Below, piece by piece: positions 1 to 4,996 of a stretch of DNA of 6,580 nt (position 1 is its first letter; each line of letters starts with the position of its first letter). The stretch covers positions 1 through 6,580 of the forward strand of contig CAMWMT010000157.1 of assembly GCA_947175375.1 (NCBI GenBank). Direction: 5' to 3'. Origin of the DNA: an uncultured Clostridiaceae bacterium (lineage in GTDB: Bacteria > Bacillota > Clostridia > Lachnospirales > Lachnospiraceae). Under the pieces are notes generated by a model that did not search any database, had not been told where the DNA came from, and saw only the letters and a program-made list of their open reading frames with translations. Position numbers and translations under genes: made by a program.

Positions 1-321
1 GATGTGGAGGCAGCGCCGGAGCTGGAGGTTCTGGCAGTTACGGAAGGCGGAAGCCTGGCGATTGCCAAGACCAGGGACAGCCGCCAGTTCTTCGTGACCT
101 TCCATGCAGAATACGACCATGACACACTGGCGCAGGAATATTTCCGGGATATGGAGAAGGGATTGACCACGGTAGACCTTCCCATCAACTACTTCCCGGA
201 TGACGATCCCTCCAGGGAGCCGCTGGTGACCTGGCGGTCTACGGGCCAGCTTCTGTATTCCAACTGGCTGAATTATTATGTATATCAGAGTACGCCGTAT
301 GATATTGATAGCATCTGTTAA
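1..321 (+). CDS. metA: Homoserine O-acyltransferase (MetA/HTS family), C-terminal part
   Basis: The frame is open from base 1 to the TAA at 319-321 and gives the last 106 residues of a protein that normally has about 300, so the 5' part lies outside the window. MetA acylates the gamma-hydroxyl of homoserine with acetyl- or succinyl-CoA, the first committed step of methionine synthesis in the cytoplasm. The visible part matches the family end: the HxEYD segment with the catalytic His and Glu (His codon at 103-105, Glu at 109-111), then LAQEYFRD, a YFPDDDP stretch, a TWRSTGQLLYSNWLNYYVYQ block and a TPYD tail. The active-site context reads TFHAEYD, where many family members have TGHPEYD. The catalytic Cys and the residue that distinguishes acetyl- from succinyl-CoA use are upstream and not visible, so the acyl donor is undecided; acetyl-CoA is usual for Firmicutes enzymes of this family. 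An in-frame GTG at 4-6 is internal, not a real start. Confidence 0.93.
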   Translation, partial: DVEAAPELEVLAVTEGGSLAIAKTRDSRQFFVTFHAEYDHDTLAQEYFRDMEKGLTTVDLPINYFPDDDPSREPLVTWRSTGQLLYSNWLNYYVYQSTPYDIDSIC

Positions 322-375
322 CAGGCTTTCTATATATAGTCTGCGTCGGAATACGCATCATGAGTTAACAGGAGA

Positions 376-387
376 TTCACATGTGAA
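376..387. repeat. Perfect 12-bp palindrome in the metA downstream spacer
   Basis: TTCACATGTGAA reads the same on both strands. It lies 55 bases after the metA stop and just downstream of an AGGAG (370-374). It has the size and symmetry of a dimeric repressor site, but no -10/-35 pair surrounds it and no second copy occurs nearby. The palindrome is observed; a role as an operator is only a possibility. Confidence 0.35.
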
Positions 388-427
388 ATACAGCAGATAC
401 CTAAAAAACTGATCGACAAATGAAAAG

Positions 428-469
428 GGGGAACCGATACTGGACAGGAATATCCCATATCGGTTCCCC
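428..469. terminator. Long inverted repeat / possible terminator between metA and the cassette
   Basis: A perfect 12-bp stem (428-439 with 458-469, GGGGAACCGATA and its complement) encloses an 18-nt loop. On the + strand the right arm is followed by TTGTCCTG, which is a poor U-tract. On the - strand the stem is followed by TTTTCATTT (426 back to 418), a better terminator tail, although no - strand gene is seen that would use it. The likely role is to separate metA transcription from the cassette, possibly in both directions. The right arm directly abuts the -35 hexamer of the next promoter, so a regulatory role is also possible. Confidence 0.5.
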
Positions 470-498
470 TTGTCCTGTATGGTAAATCTGTGTATAAT
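470..498 (+). promoter_or_regulatory. Sigma-A-type promoter of the ATPase-TOPRIM cassette
   Basis: A -35 element TTGTCC (470-475, 4 of 6 consensus bases) is followed by exactly 17 bases and a perfect -10 TATAAT (493-498). Transcription would start around base 505, just ahead of the Shine-Dalgarno region (517-526) of the ATPase gene. This also argues against the longer reading frame that opens with TTG at 470, because that codon is the -35 box and would lie outside the transcript. Confidence 0.75.
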
Positions 499-532
499 GA
501 AATATAGAATGATTATGGAGGAAGGGCAGGAT

Positions 533-1657
533 ATGAAGGGATATATTAAAGACATCAAGATAGCTGCTTTTCGCGGAATCCGGTCATTACAGCTGGATGA
601 TCTTTTGCCGATCAATATTATAACAGGCGATAATAATTGTGGTAAGACCAGTGTGCTGGAGGTACTTGGAAGCCTTGAAGCTCCGGAAAATTTTTCGTTC
701 TGGAGGACATTGCTGAGAAAAGGGAATTCTCCTGTAATGTCAGGAGGAATGACATTTTATGAAGGATTTTATGATCTTTTTGATGCAGATAGTGATTTGA
801 AAAGGCTTGAGTATACAGTTAAGACATTAGATAACAGATCGACGAATGTTGTTCTGACAGCGCAGGAAGACATGGAACTTCTGACGGAGGAAGAGCATGC
901 AAAGCTGTGTGGATTTTTTTATGTAAGAGATGAAGAAGACAATGAACCTGTTCTTATGCCTGTTTCTAAATTGTTGATGGAAGTCAGAGTGAATGGGAAG
1001 AAGATCAGTGAAGACTGTATTTATGATGGACAAAATCGTTTTCGTGTAGCGATCAGGTCTCCTGAGAAGACCGGAAAGAAAGCATCTGAAAGAAAAGTTA
1101 TCTATATTTCGCCAATCAGGCATGCAGAAGGTGATGTGTTTTTGAGCAGCATATTGAATGATCCTGAGCTGTATGAGGATATGCTGGCAATCCTGAGAGA
1201 ATATGACAAAGATATCATCAGCATTAATTATGACCGCAATGAGAACAGTACATCTGGTCGGGGGCTCTATAAGATATTGTCAAGATCCCACAAAAAAGCA
1301 TTGCCTCTAAATGTATATGGGGATGGGATGAAAAAAGCAATCCTGCTTATGAGTGCTGTTGTCCGGGCGAAAGATGGAATTCTTTTGCTGGATGAATTTG
1401 AGACAGCAATTCATACTTCTGCAATGGATAAAACCTTCAGATGGATTCTGGAAACCTGCATGAAGCTGAATGTTCAGGTGTTCTTGACATCTCACAGCAA
1501 AGAAGCGATCGAGAAAGTTTTACGATGTGCACCGGATCTGCAGAATCAGATGGCTGTGTATACATTATATAAAGATCAGGGAAAGACAACAGCGAGAAGG
1601 CTGACAGGCGGGAAAGCGATCATGGTACAGGATGATATGGGATTGGAGCTTAGATGA
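533..1657 (+). CDS. OLD/SMC-like AAA (ABC-class) ATPase of a two-gene ATPase-TOPRIM cassette
   Basis: This 374-residue protein carries the parts of an AAA_15/AAA_21-type ATPase: an N-terminal strand and FRGIRSL segment (residues 13-19), Walker A GDNNCGKT (32-39), an ABC-signature-like VYGDGMKK (261-268), Walker B ILLLDEFE (283-290, catalytic Glu 288) and an H-loop FLTSHS (His 321). The roughly 220 residues between Walker A and the signature are not recognisable and probably form the lobe that recognises the trigger or partner. ATP would drive dimerisation and control of a partner protein. Unlike OLD and GajA there is no fused TOPRIM domain; that function is supplied by the next gene, whose ATG overlaps this stop by 4 nt, so translation is coupled. 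I chose the ATG at 533 because the promoter overlaps the upstream in-frame starts and an AGGAAGGG (519-526) sits 6 nt before it. The gene is A+T-rich compared with its neighbours. An anti-phage role is inferred from architecture; the exact family is not assigned. Confidence 0.88.
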   Translation: MKGYIKDIKIAAFRGIRSLQLDDLLPINIITGDNNCGKTSVLEVLGSLEAPENFSFWRTLLRKGNSPVMSGGMTFYEGFYDLFDADSDLKRLEYTVKTLDNRSTNVVLTAQEDMELLTEEEHAKLCGFFYVRDEEDNEPVLMPVSKLLMEVRVNGKKISEDCIYDGQNRFRVAIRSPEKTGKKASERKVIYISPIRHAEGDVFLSSILNDPELYEDMLAILREYDKDIISINYDRNENSTSGRGLYKILSRSHKKALPLNVYGDGMKKAILLMSAVVRAKDGILLLDEFETAIHTSAMDKTFRWILETCMKLNVQVFLTSHSKEAIEKVLRCAPDLQNQMAVYTLYKDQGKTTARRLTGGKAIMVQDDMGLELR

Positions 1658-2397
1658 AAAGTATCATTATATGTGAAGGATATACAGATTGCATATTATT
1701 ACAGTACTTTTTGAGAAAAGCATATGGATGGCAAGATGGAGGAAGAGATAAAACGCTTGAAAACAGATTTAAACCCATGCGTGTGCTGAAAAAAACAAAG
1801 GATACCTTAAAGATCGGGGGATGCGGAGGGTGTACAGGGATTATACCCAAACTGTCCTTTATTCTTGACATGAATAATATCTCAGCGGAAGAAGAACCGG
1901 AATTTGACCGGATCGTGATCCTGACAGACCGGGATGAATGGAGTACAGAACAGAAGCTGATTCATGCGATTACGAACGTATTGTCTGAGAACCATGTAAG
2001 CATGGACAGAATAGAAAACAACCAGTGGTGTACTGGTACATATAACAATGGGAGAGGGAAGGAACTGCAGGTAAAATTATTGCTGCTGGTTATTCCGTTT
2101 ACTGGTACAGGAGCACTGGAGACTTTTCTTTTGAATTCCATTGCTGCAGATGATCCATATGATGCTGCAATTATTCATGAATGTGATCTGTTTGTAGACA
2201 GGATTGATCCACAGAAGAGATATCTGCATCAGAGGAGACATGTGACAAAGGCTAAATTTAATGTGTATTTTTCTGTCAGAGCTGCCGAAGAACAGTTTGT
2301 GGAAAGACAGAATGTGCTGATGCGTGTAAAATGGGAACAATATCATGAGATTCAGAAGGATTTCAAAAAGCTTGGTGAGCTGTCAGAAGAAATCTGA
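1654..2397 (+). CDS. TOPRIM-fold protein (probable nuclease), partner of the OLD-like ATPase
   Basis: The 247 residues begin with a TOPRIM strand and catalytic Glu, ICEGYTD (Glu 8, Asp 12). A glycine-rich turn GGCGGC (55-60) follows, then the DxD motif LTDRDE (Asp 92, Asp 94) that binds metal ions. A later IPFTGTGALETFLL segment (147-160) resembles the conserved C-terminal part of DUF3226-like TOPRIM proteins, and basic residues follow around 194-201 (RRHVTKAK). TOPRIM folds of this kind act as Mg-dependent nucleases in OLD, GajA and PARIS AriB; an intact Glu plus DxD suggests activity here, but substrate and reaction are unknown. It has no ribosome site of its own other than sequence inside the ATPase gene, and its ATG overlaps that gene's TGA (ATGA, 1654-1657), so the two are made together. 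Eleven of its 15 Arg codons are AGA/AGG, unlike the CGN-preferring sua5 next door. Assignment to DUF3226 or DUF4435 is uncertain. Confidence 0.82.
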   Translation: MKSIIICEGYTDCILLQYFLRKAYGWQDGGRDKTLENRFKPMRVLKKTKDTLKIGGCGGCTGIIPKLSFILDMNNISAEEEPEFDRIVILTDRDEWSTEQKLIHAITNVLSENHVSMDRIENNQWCTGTYNNGRGKELQVKLLLLVIPFTGTGALETFLLNSIAADDPYDAAIIHECDLFVDRIDPQKRYLHQRRHVTKAKFNVYFSVRAAEEQFVERQNVLMRVKWEQYHEIQKDFKKLGELSEEI

Positions 2398-2440
2398 TAT
2401 GGATACAAGGACTATTCGGGAAAAATGTAAAACATCAGTA

Positions 2441-2460
2441 AAGAGGAAGGATGAAAATTG
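2441..2460 (+). promoter_or_regulatory. Ribosome binding site deciding the TTG start of sua5
   Basis: AAGAGGAAGG (2441-2450) is followed by 7 bases and TTG (2458-2460). An ATG at 2451 lies directly against the purine run, is out of frame and would encode only 8 residues before a TAA at 2475-2477. The TTG-initiated protein has the N-terminus normal for the family (xTELVKID followed by the YrdC helix), so TTG is preferred. No promoter or terminator is visible in 2398-2457. Confidence 0.7.
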
Positions 2461-3534
2461 CAGACAGAACTGGTTAAGATAGACAGGGCAAATATGTCTC
2501 TTGACATTATAAAAAAAGCCGGAGAAATCCTTCGCGCCGGTGGCCTGGTGGCATTTCCAACAGAGACGGTCTACGGGCTTGGAGCGGATGCGTTGAATGA
2601 AGGAGCGGCGCGGAAGATCTATGCGGCAAAGGGTCGTCCGTCTGATAATCCGCTGATCGTCCATATTGCGGATATGGAGGCGCTTGACCAGATCGTGGAT
2701 ATGGTTCCGGAGGAAGCCAAAGCTCTGGCGAAGGCTTTCTGGCCCGGGCCGCTGACCATGATCTTTCATAAAAAAGAATGTGTCCCATACGGGACGACCG
2801 GCGGACTCTCCACGGTGGCGGTTCGCATGCCTTCCGACGAGATCGCCCGGGAATTGATCCGGCAGGGCGGCGGATATATCGCGGCGCCCAGCGCCAACGT
2901 ATCCGGACGTCCAAGTCCCACGACGGCGCAGCATGTATATGAAGATATGAACGGACGGATTCCCATGATCCTGGATGGAGGCCCGGTACAGATTGGCCTG
3001 GAGTCCACGATCGTTGATCTGACCGAAGAGCGTCCGGTGATCCTGCGTCCGGGCTATATCACCCTTTCCATGATCCGCAGTATCACAGGAGAAGCGGAAG
3101 TGGACCGGGGGCTGATTGCCGACGATTCCTCCGTCCGTCCCAAAGCGCCGGGCATGAAATACCGCCACTATGCGCCGAAGGCAGAACTTCAGATCGTGGA
3201 AGGTTCCATGGAACAGGTAGTTTCCTATATTAATGGAAAATGTTCCGGTTCCCCCAGAACCGGTGTTATCTGTACCGAAGAGACCAGGGAACGCTATCTG
3301 GGCGGAAATGTAAAATGCATTGGTTCCAGGAAAGATGAATTGTCGATTGCCAGCCATCTTTTCGCGATCCTGAGGGAATTTGACGAAGACCATGTAGAGA
3401 GGATTTATTCCGAATCCTTTGACACACCGGAACTTGGACAGGCGATCATGAACCGGTTATTAAAAGCGGCGGGACATCAGAAAATCGATGTTTCCGGCTG
3501 GAGCGGAACGATAAAACAGCGGAAGCCCGTGTGA
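2458..3534 (+). CDS. sua5: L-threonylcarbamoyladenylate synthase (Sua5/YwlC/TsaC2)
   Basis: This cytoplasmic enzyme makes threonylcarbamoyl-AMP from threonine, bicarbonate and ATP, the first step of t6A formation at position 37 of tRNAs that read ANN codons. The 358 residues match the long, two-domain form. The YrdC domain (about 12-200) has PTETVYGLG (34-42), KGRPSDNPL (58-66), APSANVSG (143-150) and ESTIVD (182-187). The linker motif APGMKYRHYAPK (220-231) closes over the active site and leads into the Sua5 domain (about 235-345). The last 13 residues, beginning SGWSG, extend past the usual family end and coincide with a direct repeat. Upp follows 36 nt later without a terminator, so the two probably share a transcript. 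Because no terminator separates it from the upstream cassette, sua5 may also receive transcription from the promoter at 470-498. Arg codons are mostly CGN (17 of 23), typical of the core genome here. Confidence 0.95.
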   Translation: MQTELVKIDRANMSLDIIKKAGEILRAGGLVAFPTETVYGLGADALNEGAARKIYAAKGRPSDNPLIVHIADMEALDQIVDMVPEEAKALAKAFWPGPLTMIFHKKECVPYGTTGGLSTVAVRMPSDEIARELIRQGGGYIAAPSANVSGRPSPTTAQHVYEDMNGRIPMILDGGPVQIGLESTIVDLTEERPVILRPGYITLSMIRSITGEAEVDRGLIADDSSVRPKAPGMKYRHYAPKAELQIVEGSMEQVVSYINGKCSGSPRTGVICTEETRERYLGGNVKCIGSRKDELSIASHLFAILREFDEDHVERIYSESFDTPELGQAIMNRLLKAAGHQKIDVSGWSGTIKQRKPV

Positions 3535-3559
3535 TGGACGGGCTGGAGCGGAACAATAA
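3496..3559 (+). repeat. 19-bp direct repeat at the sua5-upp junction
   Basis: Bases 3496-3514 and 3541-3559 are identical except for one position (ACGATAA against ACAATAA at the end), with a 45-base period that keeps frame. The first copy encodes the GWSG near the end of Sua5; the second lies in the spacer and runs into the upp ribosome site. A 7-bp inverted repeat (3524-3530 with 3538-3544) with a 7-nt loop brackets the sua5 stop codon between them. The pattern suggests a small local duplication; no function is evident. Confidence 0.6.
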
Positions 3560-3570
3560 TAGGAGGAATT

Positions 3571-4200
3571 ATGGGAAAAACAGTAATCATGGAACACCCG
3601 TTGATCCAGCACAAGATCGGCATCATCCGGCGGCAGGAGACCGGCTCGAAAGACTTCCGCCAGATGATCAGCGAGATCGCCATGCTGATGTGTTATGAAG
3701 CGACCCGGAACTTAAAGCTGGTGGATGTGGAGATCGAGACCCCCATATGCCGGATGACGGCAAAAGAACTGGAAGGGAAGAAACTGGCTATCGTGCCGAT
3801 CCTGCGTGCGGGCCTTGGCATGGTAGATGGAATGCTCACCATGATACCGGCGGCGAAAGTAGGGCATATTGGTTTATACCGGAATGAAGAGACACTGGAG
3901 CCGGTGGAATACTTTTGCAAACTTCCCAAAGACTGCGCGGAGCGTGACGTATTTGTCGTAGACCCCATGCTGGCAACTGGAGGTTCCGCATCTGCGGCTA
4001 TCACCATGCTGAAAGCAAAAGGGGTGAGACATATCCGTTTCATGTGCATCATAGCAGCACCGGAAGGCGTGGAACGGATGCAGAAGGATCATCCGGATGT
4101 AGACCTCTATATCGGCGCCATGGATGAACGGCTGAATGAGGCCGGGTATATCGTGCCGGGACTTGGAGATGCAGGGGACCGGATCTTCGGTACAAAATAA
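3571..4200 (+). CDS. upp: Uracil phosphoribosyltransferase
   Basis: Upp joins uracil to PRPP to give UMP and pyrophosphate, the main uracil salvage reaction in the cytoplasm. The 209-residue length is standard for the family. Visible motifs are the N-terminal HPLIQHKIGIIR, the ILRAGLGM segment (77-84), the PRPP-binding loop VVDPMLATGGSA (129-140) and the uracil-binding GYIVPGLGDAGDR (192-204). The start ATG has AGGAGG (3561-3566) 4 bases upstream. The gene lies 36 nt behind sua5 and just ahead of a hairpin and a dCMP deaminase gene, forming a pyrimidine-salvage pair with the latter. There is nothing abnormal in the coding sequence. Confidence 0.97.
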   Translation: MGKTVIMEHPLIQHKIGIIRRQETGSKDFRQMISEIAMLMCYEATRNLKLVDVEIETPICRMTAKELEGKKLAIVPILRAGLGMVDGMLTMIPAAKVGHIGLYRNEETLEPVEYFCKLPKDCAERDVFVVDPMLATGGSASAAITMLKAKGVRHIRFMCIIAAPEGVERMQKDHPDVDLYIGAMDERLNEAGYIVPGLGDAGDRIFGTK

Positions 4201-4216
4201 GAGCAATTATATATAG

Positions 4217-4242
4217 GCTGCAGGCCATTATCCTGCAGCTTT
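4217..4242 (+). terminator. Hairpin after upp, probable weak intrinsic terminator
   Basis: An 8-bp perfect GC-rich stem (GCTGCAGG 4217-4224 with CCTGCAGC 4232-4239) has a 7-nt loop and is followed by TTTGTGT. The U-tract is short and broken, so termination may be partial and allow read-through into the deaminase gene 55 nt further on. No convincing separate promoter for that gene is seen between the hairpin and its start. Confidence 0.55.
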
Positions 4243-4296
4243 GTGTAAAATACTGTATTTGAAGACATGTTAAATATTCATGTGAGGAGGAATCAA

Positions 4297-4782
4297 ATGT
4301 CCGGAAAAAGAACAGACTACATATCATGGGATGAATATTTTATGGGAATCGCGTACCTGTCCGCCATGCGTTCCAAGGACCCGAATACACAAGTAGGCGC
4401 ATGTATCGTCAGTCAGGAGAATAAAATATTATCCATGGGATACAATGGCTTCCCGACTGGATGCGATGATGACGAATTCCCTTGGGCCAGAGAAGGAGAA
4501 CTGTATGACAGCAAATACGCCTATGTGACGCACAGTGAACTAAATGCGATCCTGAATTACCGCGGCGGAAGCCTGGAAGGGACCAAGATTTATGTAACCC
4601 TGTTTCCGTGTAATGAATGTGCCAAAGCGATCATTCAGTCCGGCATCCGGGAACTGGTCTATGCTGACGACAAATACAACGGAACCCCGGCTAATCTTGC
4701 ATCCAGACGCATGCTGAAAGCGGCCGGTGTTAAAATGACCCCTTATACAGGAGGTAACAAGGTGATCACACTGGAAGTGTAG
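4297..4782 (+). CDS. comEB: dCMP/cytidine deaminase family protein (ComEB type)
   Basis: This is a zinc-dependent deaminase of the dCMP deaminase family, converting dCMP to dUMP and so feeding thymidylate synthesis. The 161 residues carry the zinc signature HSE (His 79, catalytic Glu 81) and PCNEC (Cys 105 and Cys 108), the N-terminal WDEYFMGIAYLSAMRSKDP helix and the substrate-binding GYNGFPTGCDD (48-58). The middle residue of HxE is Ser instead of the commoner Ala. I start at ATG 4297 because GAGGAGG (4284-4290) sits 6 nt upstream and the protein then begins, as usual, just before the WDEYF helix; an in-frame ATG at 4267 adds ten residues without a ribosome site. Placement after upp fits pyrimidine salvage. 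ComEB is the name of the Bacillus homologue; a role in competence is not implied. Confidence 0.92.
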   Translation: MSGKRTDYISWDEYFMGIAYLSAMRSKDPNTQVGACIVSQENKILSMGYNGFPTGCDDDEFPWAREGELYDSKYAYVTHSELNAILNYRGGSLEGTKIYVTLFPCNECAKAIIQSGIRELVYADDKYNGTPANLASRRMLKAAGVKMTPYTGGNKVITLEV

Positions 4783-4842
4783 TTGCTGTGTAAACAGTAT
4801 ATCTGTAATTTGTTAATCGTTTGTCGAACTACTGCTTTTTTG

Positions 4843-4876
4843 TTGAAATTGACAAAAAAAGGTGATACAATATGCT
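4843..4876 (+). promoter_or_regulatory. Two overlapping promoters of the V/A-type ATPase operon
   Basis: Two -35/-10 pairs interleave. The first is TTGAAA (4843-4848), a 17-base spacer and TACAAT (4866-4871). The second is a perfect TTGACA (4849-4854), a 16-base spacer and TATGCT (4871-4876). Either would start transcription near 4878-4884 and leave a leader of about 110 nt before the first ATPase gene. Bases 4783-4842 between the deaminase stop and this site are A+T-rich with only short 4-5 bp hairpins, so no clear terminator is seen for the deaminase gene. Confidence 0.65.
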
Positions 4877-4891
4877 AGAAAATGTAAAGCC

Positions 4892-4996
4892 ATGAAACAA
4901 AAGGAAATACGGGAATCATGTGGAATCCGATCCGACCAAAGACTGGCCGTACAATTCAATCGAATCTATAAAAGTGAGGTGGTGAAAAGGTGTTAG
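4892..4996 (+). CDS. Possible 34-residue leader ORF overlapping the first ATPase gene
   Basis: An ATG at 4892 opens 34 codons, rich in Lys and Arg (starting MKQKEIRESCG), and ends with TAG at 4994-4996. It therefore overlaps the GTG start of the stalk subunit by 7 nt in another frame. It lies entirely within the predicted leader transcript. No good Shine-Dalgarno precedes the ATG, and no known family is recognised, so it may be chance. If translated, ribosomes would end right at the next start, which would couple the two. Confidence 0.25.
   Translation: MKQKEIRESCGIRSDQRLAVQFNRIYKSEVVKRC

Noticed and set aside
428..469. Inverted repeat as the terminal repeat of a transposon carrying the cassette
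   Set aside because: No matching copy is found near the other end of the cassette (2398-2457), and no transposase is present.
470..532. Longer ATPase reading frame starting at TTG 470 (21 extra residues)
   Set aside because: The region holds the -35 and -10 boxes, so it lies largely upstream of the predicted transcript start. The extra residues do not resemble the family N-terminus, and a ribosome site precedes ATG 533.
2378..2400. Hairpin (TCAGA/TCTGA) at the end of the TOPRIM gene as a terminator
   Set aside because: The stem has only 5-6 pairs, is A+T-rich, lies inside the coding sequence and has no T-tract after it.
2372..2400. Separate promoter for sua5 (TTGGTG ... TGATAT)
   Set aside because: The -10 matches only 3 of 6 consensus bases, which is no better than chance in A+T-rich DNA.
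2425..2450. Third copy of the GCATC...GTTAACAGG motif at the right edge of the cassette, as a target duplication
   Set aside because: The similarity (CATCAGTAAAGAGG) is too loose and needs several mismatches and a gap.
2383..3393. Long open frame on the - strand (336 codons) opposite sua5
   Set aside because: It mirrors the codon structure of sua5, whose protein is unmistakable on the + strand. The - strand translation is Arg/His/Gly-rich with no domain.
4246..4251. TAAAAT as a -10 box for the deaminase gene
   Set aside because: No acceptable -35 hexamer lies 16-18 bases upstream; that position is within the hairpin.
4785..4842. Terminator after the dCMP deaminase gene
   Set aside because: Only 4-5 bp competing stems (CTGT/ACAG) occur, and the T-run at about 4835 is not preceded by a stem.
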